Below are positions 52,104-60,390 of a stretch of DNA of 64,000 nt, piece after piece (position 1 is the stretch's first letter; each line of letters starts with the position of its first letter). Both the position numbers and the translations under genes were made by a program. The notes below the pieces were generated by a model, which saw only the letters and a list, made by a program, of their open reading frames with translations, did no database searches and was not told the origin of the DNA. The DNA comes from Tepidisphaera sp. (GTDB lineage Bacteria > Planctomycetota > Phycisphaerae > Phycisphaerales > UBA1924): positions 62,001 through 126,000 of the forward strand of contig WGNV01000004.1 in assembly GCA_016124375.1 (NCBI GenBank), read 5' to 3'.

Positions 52104-53150
52104 TCACTTCCCCAGCGTCTTCTTCACCGCCGCCACAATCTTCCCCTTGTGGGGCAAAAACTCCTGCTCCAGGTTCTTCGCATACGGCGCCGGCACGTCA
52201 TCGCTGTTCACCCGCAGCGGCTGGTGATCGAGCCAGTCAAAGCAGCGCTCGCAGATCTGCGTCACCACTTCGCTCGCCACGCTCGCAAACGGCCAGCACT
52301 GATCGACCACCACCACCCGCCCGGTCTTCTTCACGCTCTCGATGATCGCATCGATATCCAGCGGCCGGATCGTCCGCATGTCCAGCACGTCGACGTTGAT
52401 CCCTTCCTTGGCCAGTTCCTCCGCCGCCTCCAGGCAGAAGTTCACGGGTCGCCCGAAGCTCACCAGCGTGCAGGCGTCACCCTCGTGGGCGAGCCGCGCC
52501 TGGCCGAAGGGGATGTAGTACTCCTCCTCGGGCACGTGGGCCTTGTCGCCCAGCATGCGCTCGCTCTCCAGGAAGAACACCGGATCCATCTCCCGCAGCG
52601 CCGTCTTCAGCAGCCCCTTGGCGTCATACGGGTTGCTGGGGATGACCATTTTCATCCCCGGCACGTTGCTGTACAGCCCCTCGACGCACCAACTGTGCGT
52701 GCTGCCCAGCTGCCCGCCCGCGCCATCGTTGCCGCGGAACACGATGGGGCACCCCCACTGCCCGCCGGACATGTACAGCATCTTGGGCACGTTGTTCAAG
52801 ATCTGGTCCGCCGCCACCAGGCTGAACGACCAGCTCATGAACTCGATGACGGGCTTCAACCCATACATCGCGGCCCCCACCGCCAGGCCCGCGAACCCGT
52901 TCTCGCTGATCGGCGAATCGATGATCCGCTTGGGCCCAAACTCGTCGAGCATCCCCTGGCTCACCTTGTACGCGCCGTTGTACTGGGCCACTTCCTCGCC
53001 CATCAGGAAGATCCGGTCGTCGCGCCGCATCTCCTCGGTCAGCGCCTCCCGCAGCGCCTCGCGGAACTGGATGATCCGGTTCCCCTCCCGAGGCGGCAGG
53101 GGCTTGCTGAAGTCGGGCAACTCGAACGGTGCAGGGGCGAGCGTCGTCAT
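52104..53150 (-). CDS. pdhB: pyruvate dehydrogenase E1 beta subunit
   Basis: 348 aa. ThDP-binding transketolase-type beta chain: FREALREALTEEMRRDDRIFLMGEEVAQYNGAYKVSQGM, DSPISENGFAGLAVGAAMYG, and the C-terminal VDVLDMRTIRPLDIDAIIESVKKTGRVVVVDQ. It pairs with an E1 alpha subunit, which is not next to it; upstream there is only a divergent unrelated gene. The ATG at 53150 (MTTLAPAPFE) was chosen. Followed by pdhC on the same strand. Confidence 0.95.
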   Translation of the reverse strand: MTTLAPAPFELPDFSKPLPPREGNRIIQFREALREALTEEMRRDDRIFLMGEEVAQYNGAYKVSQGMLDEFGPKRIIDSPISENGFAGLAVGAAMYGLKPVIEFMSWSFSLVAADQILNNVPKMLYMSGGQWGCPIVFRGNDGAGGQLGSTHSWCVEGLYSNVPGMKMVIPSNPYDAKGLLKTALREMDPVFFLESERMLGDKAHVPEEEYYIPFGQARLAHEGDACTLVSFGRPVNFCLEAAEELAKEGINVDVLDMRTIRPLDIDAIIESVKKTGRVVVVDQCWPFASVASEVVTQICERCFDWLDHQPLRVNSDDVPAPYAKNLEQEFLPHKGKIVAAVKKTLGK

Positions 53151-53448
53151 GTGTCTTCGTTCCGTCGGCCGGGGCAGACCAGCCACCCGGCAGTTCGCAA
53201 AAAGTTCGTGATCAGATGCGAGCGGCCCGCAGTCGAGCCAAGCCATGCTAGGCGTCTCTCTTCCGCGCGGGGGGTCGGCCCTGTAAACCCTCTACGCGTC
53301 CCATATCCCCCCTCGCCCCACGCCCTTCTCCGGTTATTCACTCCAAACCCTACAAAACACTGGCATTTTCCGCGTTTTCGCGCATCTTATTCAAGGAGCC
53401 GCCCGCCGCGCGTGGCCCGGCGGCTCCTCACGCACGAAGGACGCACCC
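53151..53448. other. intergenic region between divergent pdhB and a secreted-protein gene
   Basis: No gene seen. A locally AT-richer core (~53330-53392) could hold both promoters. A 9-bp perfect hairpin GGAGCCGCC/GGCGGCTCC (53395-53427, 15-nt loop) lies 21 nt before the ATG at 53449 and would form in that gene's leader. Confidence 0.5.
53395..53427 (+). promoter_or_regulatory. leader hairpin before the 53449 gene
   Basis: A perfect 9-bp stem GGAGCCGCC/GGCGGCTCC just upstream of the AAGGA ribosome-binding motif. It could affect translation or stability, or mark the end of the pdh promoter region. Confidence 0.45.
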
Positions 53449-54114
53449 ATGATCATCGAAACCCTCGCCCTCGCCGCGGCCATCACCGCCACCGATCCCT
53501 TCAACCACCCCGGGTACACCATCCCCGGCGGCGCCAGCGGCACCCGCCTTATCGACGGCCCGCCCCCCTACCCCTACGCCCGCGTCGATTCCACCAGCCG
53601 CCCCGGATTCGGTGGCCGCCTCTGGCTCACCCTGCCCTACATGGGCGGCGTGGACGTCTACCCCACCGGCATCGACGACACCGCCGAGGCCCACGGCGTC
53701 ATCGAGCGCGGCCAGACCCTCTACGCCCGCGTCGGCGAAAACTCCATCCCCCTCAACCCCTGGCGCACCTGGAACGATCGCTCCTACCCCCGCTTCGAAG
53801 CCGCCCGCGAGCAGTGGCTCGCCGAAAACGGCTTCACGGGCGGCGTGCGCACCTTCGTCAACGACGCCAACTTCAACTGGACCGGCTCCGGCCCCGGCTC
53901 CTACGAGGTCGCCCAGGCCCAGCCCGCCCGCATCGACCCCGCCACCATCCAGCCCCGCGCGATCATCGAGCTCTCACCCGAAGTAACCAAGTTCCGCAGC
54001 CGCATGCACGTCAACGCGGCGGACGTCACCAAGGCCCTCGCCCGCGCCGGCGCCCAAGTCCACACCTTCACCAAGGTCGTCGTGCCCGACCAGAAGGTCG
54101 CCCAGGCGAAGTAA
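53449..54114 (+). CDS. probable secreted protein, function unknown
   Basis: 221 aa. The N-terminus (MIIETLALAAAITATDPF) is a short hydrophobic stretch, possibly a signal peptide. The middle is rich in G, P, Y and W, with GFGGRLWLTLPYMGGVDVYPTGIDD and WRTWNDRSYPRFEAAREQW; the C-terminal part is helical with two similar blocks (RSRMHVNAADVTKALARAG). AAGGA lies 9 nt before the ATG. No family recognised. A strong terminator follows. Confidence 0.7.
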   Translation: MIIETLALAAAITATDPFNHPGYTIPGGASGTRLIDGPPPYPYARVDSTSRPGFGGRLWLTLPYMGGVDVYPTGIDDTAEAHGVIERGQTLYARVGENSIPLNPWRTWNDRSYPRFEAAREQWLAENGFTGGVRTFVNDANFNWTGSGPGSYEVAQAQPARIDPATIQPRAIIELSPEVTKFRSRMHVNAADVTKALARAGAQVHTFTKVVVPDQKVAQAK

Positions 54115-54203
54115 CCTTGACGGTGTGAACGGTCGAACACGCTGCGGCCTGTGGCGACAACCCCATCCGCGCACCAAGGACGAGCAACAACCGCTCCGAA
54201 ACA

Positions 54204-54237
54204 AAAAGGCCTGGAGGCCATTCCCTCCAGGCCTTTT
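54204..54237. terminator. strong bidirectional intrinsic terminator
   Basis: A 14-bp perfect stem AAAAGGCCTGGAGG/CCTCCAGGCCTTTT with loop CCATTC. The A- and T-rich ends serve both the secreted-protein gene (plus) and the dockerin gene (minus). Confidence 0.92.
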
Positions 54238-54244
54238 CTCTTCC

Positions 54245-54279
54245 CTAGTGCCTAATGCCTAGTGCCTAGTGCCTCTCCC
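54245..54279 (+). repeat. tandem heptamer array, unit CTAGTGC
   Basis: Units CTAGTGC, CTAATGC, CTAGTGC, CTAGTGC, CTCTCCC, ending next to the stop of the dockerin gene (54280). The only array here with a 7-bp period, as in cyanobacterial STRR repeats. Confidence 0.8.
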
Positions 54280-56685
54280 TCACGGACACTCCCCGCCCGC
54301 AATCACATTCACCAGCGCATCCACATCCCCTTGGTCCGCGGCTCCATCATGATTGAAATCCGGGTTCACCCCCGGCACCGCACCGCCGCCGGCGATGATG
54401 TCGATCAAGGCGTCCATGTCGCCCTGGTCGAGAGCGCCGTCGCCATTGATGTCCGCATCGCACGGGTCATGACACAAGGTGGTCCAGCGAGCAAAGCCCG
54501 CGGCCACGCTATCACCTGCCCGCGGAAAGTCCCCCACAAGAATGATGTCGCCCCCGGGCAGTTCGACGGCCGAATACAGGTAGCCGCCCGATTGCAAGTC
54601 ACCGGTCGTCGCCTCCCACGTGCCCGTCCGCCACGCGTATCGATACACCACTCCAGCCCCGGATGGTGTCGTTCCACCAAACAGCAAGTCACCATCGCCC
54701 ACAAGCGGGGGATTGAGAGGTGTCCACGCCACGCTCGCACCCTCCGGCAAGGGCTGCGGCACCCATTCGCCGAATTGGTATCGCACCCAAGACGGAGGCT
54801 GGAAGGGTCCGGATCCCAGGTAATCCACCAGTGCGAAGATGTCACCATCCGGGAACGCCTTGATGTTTCTCAGGCGATCAAACTCAGCAGTCGGAATCGC
54901 AATCGTCTCGCCGGTGTGCGGATCCATGATCGAGAGCGACTCGACGAATCGCCCGGTCCCATCGACGCACCCCTGGCGAACGAGCACGCGCCCGCCAGGA
55001 TACGCGTCGATTTCATAACTGCAGTTCCGCGGATCGTCCACGGGTGTCCAGGCGCCTGTGGCGGGGTCGAGAAGCGCCAACTGACTCGGATCCTGGTTTG
55101 GAATCGGGGGTAGTTCCAACACCGCGATGATCTCGCCGCTCGGCAGCGGCAACGCCGAAAAAACCCACGAGCCCTCCGGCGGATCGATGACATAGCCGGC
55201 TCGCGCCACAGGGTCATACACCCCGACGCCTTGCAGCGAGGCAGAGCCGGACAACGCGGCAACGCCGTACGACGCGACCAGTGTGCCATCTGGGAGCGGG
55301 CTGAAGCTTCGCGCCCAGGTTCCGATCAGGTTCGAGCACGCCCGCACCCGGTCCGTGCTGGGGTCATAGGTCGCCAGCCCGGGCGCATCAACGCCTTGGA
55401 GCCGCGTGAACTGTCCCGAAGCGACCACTTCGCCGTTGGGCATCAGCGCCAGCGTGTCCGCGTATCCCGCATCGCCGTCTGTCACCAGCGTCCAGTGATC
55501 GGCGCCGGGCGGCAACAGCGTCATGCCTCTGGGCGGCAGCGTGCCACCCGAAGCGTGATCCATCCCCATCAACACGCCTCCGTCGGGCAACACCGTCATC
55601 GGGGGTTGTCCCAGATACGAAAACACGCTGCCACCCAGCGACAAGGGCGTCACCTCGCCAGTATCCAAACGGACCCGAACCGTCGAAGCCGTTTCGCCAT
55701 CTGCCAGCCGAATCGACCCCGCGACGATGACGCTGCCATCAGGCATCGCTGTCATCGCCTCTACAAATACGCTGGTCCCTATCTGCGGCACGGAAACCCA
55801 TTGCCCGGTTGCGAAGCTGTAGCGAGCCAGTCCGTTCACCGCCAACTCGCCCGCGATGGAGAACTTTCCACCCACCAGCACATCACCATTCGGCAACTCG
55901 ATCATCGCGTCGACTACAGACTCGGAAGCCGTCGGGTCACCACTCGGCCACACGCCCCCACCCAACGGCTGCCACCTGTGCGTTCCAGCATCCCACCGGA
56001 ACACCCCGCCGTGCAGGTAGGGCAATCCTTGGACATCTTCGAACCCGATCAGCAGTTCGCCCGAGGAGTGCGCGAGCGCAGCGTGCAGATTGGTCCAGTA
56101 CTGCACCGTTTCATCCATCAAAGGCTCAAACCCATTGGTCGCAGGGTCCCAGATGCCCGCCGGAGTGAAGACCGCGCCGGAGTTCATGTTGAACCCGCCG
56201 CCGAGCAATGCTCGCCCGTCCGGAGTGAGCGAGATGCAAGACACAGAAGCAGACCAGGGCAACGAAACCGGGGTCGTGCGAGCGTCGATAAGGTCCACAA
56301 ACGCAAGCCCGCGCGCTTCGTATTGCTCGTCATAGCCAAATGATCCCCCCGCGACGATTCGTCCATCGGGAAGTCGCGTGAGGCAACTCAGCAGAATGCT
56401 TTGCCCGCCAAACCCAAACGACGGCACCGCTCGGAAACTCCCAAGCCTTCGGTCCCAGATCGCCAGGTCCTTGGCCGGCGTCGTGCCCGCGAGCGAAAAC
56501 AAGCCGCCCACCAACACCGTGTCATCATCCAAACTCAGAAACGCGCGGGCGCTCCCATCCAGTCCCGCCACGCCCCGGGTTTCGGTCCATCTCCCCTCAC
56601 ACTGCCCCCACCCCACCCCCGAAGCCACCATCACCACCGCCGCGATCACCCCCGCCAGCCCCCGACCCCGCGCAACATGATCCAT
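54280..56685 (-). CDS. secreted beta-propeller-like protein with dockerin repeats
   Basis: 801 aa. Signal peptide (MDHVARGRGLAGVIAAVVMV, cleaved near VGWGQ). The body has at least eight repeats of a Kelch-like kind, with LPDGRIVAGGSF, LPNGDVLVGGKF, MPDGSVIVAGSI and MPNGEVVASGQF at intervals of ~50-70 residues. The C-terminus holds two calcium-binding dockerin-type repeats, CDADINGDGALDQGDMDAL and NPDFNHDGAADQGDVDALV. Planctomycetes carry many such proteins without a cellulosome; the dockerin may anchor it to a surface partner. The substrate or ligand is unknown. Confidence 0.85.
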   Translation of the reverse strand: MDHVARGRGLAGVIAAVVMVASGVGWGQCEGRWTETRGVAGLDGSARAFLSLDDDTVLVGGLFSLAGTTPAKDLAIWDRRLGSFRAVPSFGFGGQSILLSCLTRLPDGRIVAGGSFGYDEQYEARGLAFVDLIDARTTPVSLPWSASVSCISLTPDGRALLGGGFNMNSGAVFTPAGIWDPATNGFEPLMDETVQYWTNLHAALAHSSGELLIGFEDVQGLPYLHGGVFRWDAGTHRWQPLGGGVWPSGDPTASESVVDAMIELPNGDVLVGGKFSIAGELAVNGLARYSFATGQWVSVPQIGTSVFVEAMTAMPDGSVIVAGSIRLADGETASTVRVRLDTGEVTPLSLGGSVFSYLGQPPMTVLPDGGVLMGMDHASGGTLPPRGMTLLPPGADHWTLVTDGDAGYADTLALMPNGEVVASGQFTRLQGVDAPGLATYDPSTDRVRACSNLIGTWARSFSPLPDGTLVASYGVAALSGSASLQGVGVYDPVARAGYVIDPPEGSWVFSALPLPSGEIIAVLELPPIPNQDPSQLALLDPATGAWTPVDDPRNCSYEIDAYPGGRVLVRQGCVDGTGRFVESLSIMDPHTGETIAIPTAEFDRLRNIKAFPDGDIFALVDYLGSGPFQPPSWVRYQFGEWVPQPLPEGASVAWTPLNPPLVGDGDLLFGGTTPSGAGVVYRYAWRTGTWEATTGDLQSGGYLYSAVELPGGDIILVGDFPRAGDSVAAGFARWTTLCHDPCDADINGDGALDQGDMDALIDIIAGGGAVPGVNPDFNHDGAADQGDVDALVNVIAGGECP

Positions 56686-56980
56686 GGAATCCTCCCGTGG
56701 TTTTCCAGAGATCGACCCCCGCTCACCGCCGCGCACCACATTTTCGGGCACGCCCCTCGTTTCTTATCGAAATCCCGTAATCGCCCGGGTGCGTCATGTC
56801 ATGACGACTCCCGACGTGGTGCGCGGCTCGCCTCCCAACCGCGTCGGCCCAGCCCCGCCCGTTTTCCACCCCTACGCTTGTCCCGGTTCGTCCGTGCCGA
56901 TCGGCCCCAGGACGACCCCGGCGTGCCCCGTGCCCGCCGGGTTTCTGTCAGTTCGCGCCTCTGTCTGCCAAGGACCGTCG
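56686..56980. other. intergenic region between divergent dockerin gene and secY
   Basis: 295 nt with no gene seen on either strand. It contains a palindrome GTCATG-T-CATGAC near 56798 and must hold the secY promoter, which I could not identify with confidence. Confidence 0.4.
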
Positions 56981-58378
56981 ATGATCAAGACCCTGATCAA
57001 TGTGTTCAAAGTTCCCGAGCTCCGCAACAAGGTGCTCTTCACCATCGCGATGCTGGTCGTCTTCCGCATCGGCCACTGGATTCCCCTGCCCGGCCTCAAT
57101 GGCGAAGAGCTCGAACGCTCCATGAAGCTGGCCCAGCAGAGCGGCAACGCCCTGGCCAAGGCCGCCAGCTTCGTCTCGATCTTCACGGGCGGCTCCCTCG
57201 CCCACTCCACCATCTTCGGCCTGGGCATCATGCCCTACATCACCGCCGGCATCATCTTCCAGTTGCTGGGCCAGGCCATCCCGCAGATCAAGAAACTGCA
57301 GGACGAAGGCGCCACCGGCCGCCAGAAGATCGCCGAATACACCCGCTACCTCACCCTGGGCCTGTGCATCTTCCAGGGCTTCACCTGGCTGGGCATCCTG
57401 GGCAAGCAGAACCTCATCTACCTCTCCGCCTATCAGAATCCGCTCTGGTGGATCATGTCCATCACCGTCCTCACCGCCGGCAGCATGTTCCTCATGTGGC
57501 TGGGCGAGCAGATCGACAAGCACGGCATCGGAAACGGCGCCTCCATGATCATCATGGCCGGCATCTTGACCGGCATGCCCAAGGCCATCAGCACCGTCCG
57601 CCAGTCCTATAACCCGGGCGATCCCAACTCCCTGGGCCCGATGGGCGTCATCCTCCTCATCGCCGGCTTCGTCTTCGTCGTCGCGGGGGCCGTCCTCATG
57701 ACCGTCGCCCAGCGGCGAATCCCCGTTCAGCAGGCCAAGCACACCCGCGGCCGCAAGGTCTATGGCGGCCAGAAGTCCTACCTCCCCCTCCGCGTCAACC
57801 ACGGGGGCGTCATGCCCATCATCTTCGCCAGCTCGCTGATGGTCATCCCCACCATCGTCATCGCCCAGCTTCGCTCCTGGGCCGCCGCCTCCAACCCCGG
57901 CGGCTGGTGGTACACCACCCTCACCTTCCTCGACTCCAACCTCCACCCCGGCGCGTTCATCTATGTCCTCATCTACATCGCCATGATCTACGTCTTCAGC
58001 TACTTCTGGATCACCGTCCAGTTCAACCCCGAGGAAATGTCCAAGCAGCTCAAGGAGCACGGCTCGTTCATCCCCGGCCTGCGCCCCGGCCCCCGCACCG
58101 CCGAATACCTCGAAACCGTGATGACCCGCATCACCTTCGTCGGTGCCGCCTTCCTCGCCGTCATCGCCGTGCTGCCCGCCGTCGTGCAGCGGGGTGTCAA
58201 CATCGACTTCACCGTCACCCAGTTCCTGGGGGGCACGGGCCTGCTCATCGTCGTGTCCGTCGCCATGGACTTCCTCCAACGCGTCGAGGCCAACCTGCTG
58301 ATGCGCAACTACCAAGGCTTCCTGGGCGGCGAAGACGGCTCCTCCGGCCCCCGCCTGCGTGGCCCCAGGCCCGCCTAA
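56981..58378 (+). CDS. secY: preprotein translocase subunit SecY
   Basis: 465 aa with ten membrane helices. Typical opening (FKVPELRNKVLFTIAMLVVFRIGHWIPLPGLN), plug-helix region FTGGSLAHSTIFGLGIMPYITAGIIFQLL, and the loop KHTRGRKVYGGQKSYLPLRVNHGGVMPIIFA. It forms the Sec channel with SecE and SecG. AAGGA is 6 nt before the ATG. Unlike the standard spc operon, no ribosomal protein genes precede it and adk and map do not follow it. A hairpin lies after the stop. Confidence 0.97.
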   Translation: MIKTLINVFKVPELRNKVLFTIAMLVVFRIGHWIPLPGLNGEELERSMKLAQQSGNALAKAASFVSIFTGGSLAHSTIFGLGIMPYITAGIIFQLLGQAIPQIKKLQDEGATGRQKIAEYTRYLTLGLCIFQGFTWLGILGKQNLIYLSAYQNPLWWIMSITVLTAGSMFLMWLGEQIDKHGIGNGASMIIMAGILTGMPKAISTVRQSYNPGDPNSLGPMGVILLIAGFVFVVAGAVLMTVAQRRIPVQQAKHTRGRKVYGGQKSYLPLRVNHGGVMPIIFASSLMVIPTIVIAQLRSWAAASNPGGWWYTTLTFLDSNLHPGAFIYVLIYIAMIYVFSYFWITVQFNPEEMSKQLKEHGSFIPGLRPGPRTAEYLETVMTRITFVGAAFLAVIAVLPAVVQRGVNIDFTVTQFLGGTGLLIVVSVAMDFLQRVEANLLMRNYQGFLGGEDGSSGPRLRGPRPA

Positions 58379-58401
58379 GGACCTGCGACTTGCCATCTTT
58401 C

Positions 58402-58429
58402 AGCCACGCCGCCCGATCGGCGGCTGGCT
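58402..58429 (+). terminator. hairpin after secY
   Basis: AGCCA-GCCGCC and GGCGGC-TGGCT pair with one bulged C and a 5-nt loop (11 bp in all), 24 nt past the secY stop. A TAGTTTTC tract follows a little later. It would separate secY from infA. Confidence 0.6.
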
Positions 58430-58523
58430 ATAGTTCGGTCTGTAGTTTTCGGCCGGGTTTCGGGCGGTTTCGCCCGGGCAGGCCCACGCCATCTCACCCG
58501 GTCCGCACAAGGAACACTCACGA

Positions 58524-58748
58524 TTGGCTAAGCAGGACGACAAGTTCACCTTCGAAGCGGAAGTCATCGAGGCGCTCCCCAACGCCATGTTCAAGGTCCG
58601 CCTCCCCAACGAACAGAAATCCGAGATCCTCGCCTACGTCTCAGGCAAGATGCGCATGAACTACATCCGCATCCTCCCGGGTGACCGTGTCACCGTCGAG
58701 ATCACCCCCTACGACCTCTCCAAGGCTCGCATCACCTTCAGACATTGA
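58524..58748 (+). CDS. infA: translation initiation factor IF-1
   Basis: 74 aa, the usual length. The S1/OB fold is clear: [54 protein letters not shown] (two conserved blocks). It starts with TTG at 58524 (an AAGGAA lies ~10 nt upstream), giving the family-standard MAKQDDKF. Binds the 30S A-site during initiation. It is flanked on both sides by hairpins and so may be a single-gene transcript. Confidence 0.95.
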   Translation: MAKQDDKFTFEAEVIEALPNAMFKVRLPNEQKSEILAYVSGKMRMNYIRILPGDRVTVEITPYDLSKARITFRH

Positions 58749-58768
58749 GTTACCTGAAGGCGCTGATT

Positions 58769-58785
58769 TCAGGCTAGGAGCCTGA
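58769..58785 (+). terminator. hairpin after infA
   Basis: TCAGGCT-AGG-AGCCTGA, a 7-bp stem with a 3-nt loop, 21 nt past the infA stop, followed by TTCGTTCCC. A weak intrinsic-type terminator. Confidence 0.5.
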
Positions 58786-58950
58786 TTCGTTCCCTCGCCT
58801 TCATCTGACAGCCAATCGCCCGGCACTTCTTCCACGTCCGTCGCGTCACCCTCCCAAGCGGGCCCGATGTCCAAAAAGCCAGTATTTTCACTAGCCCCCC
58901 GAGGTCAAGTTTCGGTTTTGGACGCAAAAAAGTTTGACATTTTTTCAGGC

Positions 58951-58979
58951 GTGACTCGTCCCGAGCCGGTGCCTACAAT
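58951..58979 (+). promoter_or_regulatory. candidate promoter of rpmJ-rpsM-rpsK-rpoA
   Basis: GTGACT (58951-58956), a 17-nt spacer, then TACAAT (58974-58979), which is five of six matches to the -10 consensus. A TTGACA at 58934 is too far away to pair with it. The start site would lie near 58986, giving a leader of about 114 nt before rpmJ. Confidence 0.55.
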
Positions 58980-59099
58980 CGCGGCCCAGAAGGGCGCGGG
59001 CCGGTTCGGGGGCGTTCGTTCATCCCAGTTGGGCGGCTCAATCTCGACGAAAAAACCTCGAAGGACTTCCTCGGGGCTCATTCTCAAAGAAGGTGTGAA

Positions 59100-59216
59100 G
59101 TGAAGGTCAAGGCGAGCGTCAAGCGTATGTGCACCGGCTGCCAGATTGTCCGCCGCAAGGGCAAGCTGCGGGTCATCTGCAAGTCCGACCCCAAGCACAA
59201 GCAGGTCCAGGGCTGA
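59100..59216 (+). CDS. rpmJ: 50S ribosomal protein L36
   Basis: 38 aa. The zinc-ribbon form is intact: [14 protein letters not shown], then [13 protein letters not shown] and HKQVQG, with three Cys and one His as ligands. GTG start at 59100 with GAAGG just upstream. It is followed by rpsM as in most bacteria. Confidence 0.95.
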   Translation: MKVKASVKRMCTGCQIVRRKGKLRVICKSDPKHKQVQG

Positions 59217-59230
59217 TTTCATCTGGACCT

Positions 59231-59275
59231 CGGGGCTGGGCCCCGTGCCGTCCGGGCGGGTTTTTCGAGCAAGCG
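59231..59275 (+). terminator. hairpin and T-run between rpmJ and rpsM
   Basis: CGGGGC-TGG-GCCCCG (59231-59245), then CCGTCCGGGCGG and TTTTT. It may weaken transcription into rpsM or serve as a ribosomal-protein binding site. Confidence 0.4.
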
Positions 59276-59318
59276 CAGAATGCCGGGCGGGAGCGTCCCC
59301 GGCGAGGAGCGAATCACA

Positions 59319-59699
59319 GTGCCACGCGTTGCCGGTATCGATATCCCCGACACGAAGAAGATCTACTTCGCGCTGCAGTACATCCACGGCATCGGCCCCA
59401 AGTTCGCCAAGGACATCCTGGCCGAAGCGGGCGTCGATCCGGATCAGCGTTCCAACGAAGTTGACGAGGCCAAGCTGGCCCAGATCAACGGCATCATCGA
59501 CAACTCCTACATCGTCGAGGGTGCGCTCCGCCGCCAGGTCTCGCAGAACATCCAGCGCTTGAAGGACATCCGCAGCTACCGGGGCGATCGTCACCGCAAG
59601 GGCCTGCCGGTCCGCGGGCAGCGCACCCAGTCCAACGCCCGCACCCGCAAGGGCAAGAAGAAGACCGTGGCCGGCAAGAAGGGCGTCAAGGCCAAGTAA
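59319..59699 (+). CDS. rpsM: 30S ribosomal protein S13
   Basis: 126 aa. Starts with GTG at 59319 to give MPRVAGIDIPDTKK, the family start. Typical blocks are ALQYIHGIGPKFAKDIL and SYRGDRHRKGLPVRGQRTQSNARTRKGKKKTVAGKK. Contacts 16S rRNA and tRNA in the small-subunit head. An 11-nt direct repeat GGCCAAGTAAG overlaps the stop codon and recurs directly after it. Confidence 0.97.
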   Translation: MPRVAGIDIPDTKKIYFALQYIHGIGPKFAKDILAEAGVDPDQRSNEVDEAKLAQINGIIDNSYIVEGALRRQVSQNIQRLKDIRSYRGDRHRKGLPVRGQRTQSNARTRKGKKKTVAGKKGVKAK

Positions 59700-59843
59700 G
59701 TCGGCCAAGTAAGAAGTGCAAACATCGTGAGTATCGCGCGACGCGGGTTTTCCGCCTCGCGAGTCTGGTGGGGAGCGTCGGGGATTCACAACTGAAAGTT
59801 CCGGGGACGACCCAGTGGGTCGGAGGATCCGAGGAAAGGCGAT

Positions 59844-60215
59844 ATGGCCAAGGCAAAGGTTCGCAAGAACGTGACTCGTGGGATCGTGCACATCCGCGCG
59901 ACCTCGAACAACACCATCGTGACGATCACGGACATGAACGGCGAGACGGTGTGCTGGGATTCGGCCGGCACCATCGGCTTCAAGGGCGCCCGCAAGAGCA
60001 CCCCCTTCGCCGCCACCCGCGCCGCGGAAACCGCCGCCGGCAAGGCCCGCAAGATGGGCATGAGCGAGGTGGAGATCCGCATCAAGGGTTCGGGCTCCGG
60101 GCGCGAGTCGGCCGTCAATGGCCTGGTCGCCGCCGGCATGCGTGTGACGGCTGTGGAAGACCACACGCCGGTCCCGCACAACGGCTGCCGCCCCCGCAAG
60201 CGTCGTCGCGTCTAA
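59844..60215 (+). CDS. rpsK: 30S ribosomal protein S11
   Basis: 123 aa. [35 protein letters not shown] and the C-terminal [20 protein letters not shown] are standard S11. It forms part of the 30S platform. A GGAAAGG precedes the ATG. In most bacteria rpsD follows; here the next gene is rpoA. Confidence 0.97.
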   Translation: MAKAKVRKNVTRGIVHIRATSNNTIVTITDMNGETVCWDSAGTIGFKGARKSTPFAATRAAETAAGKARKMGMSEVEIRIKGSGSGRESAVNGLVAAGMRVTAVEDHTPVPHNGCRPRKRRRV

Positions 60216-60236
60216 GGCATAGTTTCGAGGGCTGGC

Positions 60237-60266
60237 CGCGAACACGTGCATTCCGCCGTGCTCGCG
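60237..60266 (+). promoter_or_regulatory. hairpin in the rpsK-rpoA gap
   Basis: CGCGAACACG pairs with CGTGCTCGCG (nine pairs and one A-C mismatch, 10-nt loop) in the 175-nt gap where rpsD is missing. It may be a processing or regulatory hairpin. Confidence 0.4.
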
Positions 60267-60390
60267 ACGCACGCCCGTGTGGCGAATGTCCCGGAAGAAG
60301 AGGTCTTGTTCACTCGGCCGAGCAAGCTTGCCTCGTGATCCGGTTCGCCTTGGTTCCAGTTGAGTGGGTCGAGCACGGAAAGACACACAC

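Larger units (their letters stand above)
58749..59099 (+). other. intergenic region between infA and rpmJ
   Basis: 351 nt without a supported gene. It holds a terminator-like hairpin after infA and a good promoter before rpmJ. A 78-codon open frame (58867-59103) lies across the promoter and has no ribosomal or other recognisable sequence. Confidence 0.55.

Noticed and set aside
58867-59103. 78-codon frame between infA and rpmJ
   Set aside because: It covers the best promoter of the cluster and has no similarity to ribosomal or other small proteins.
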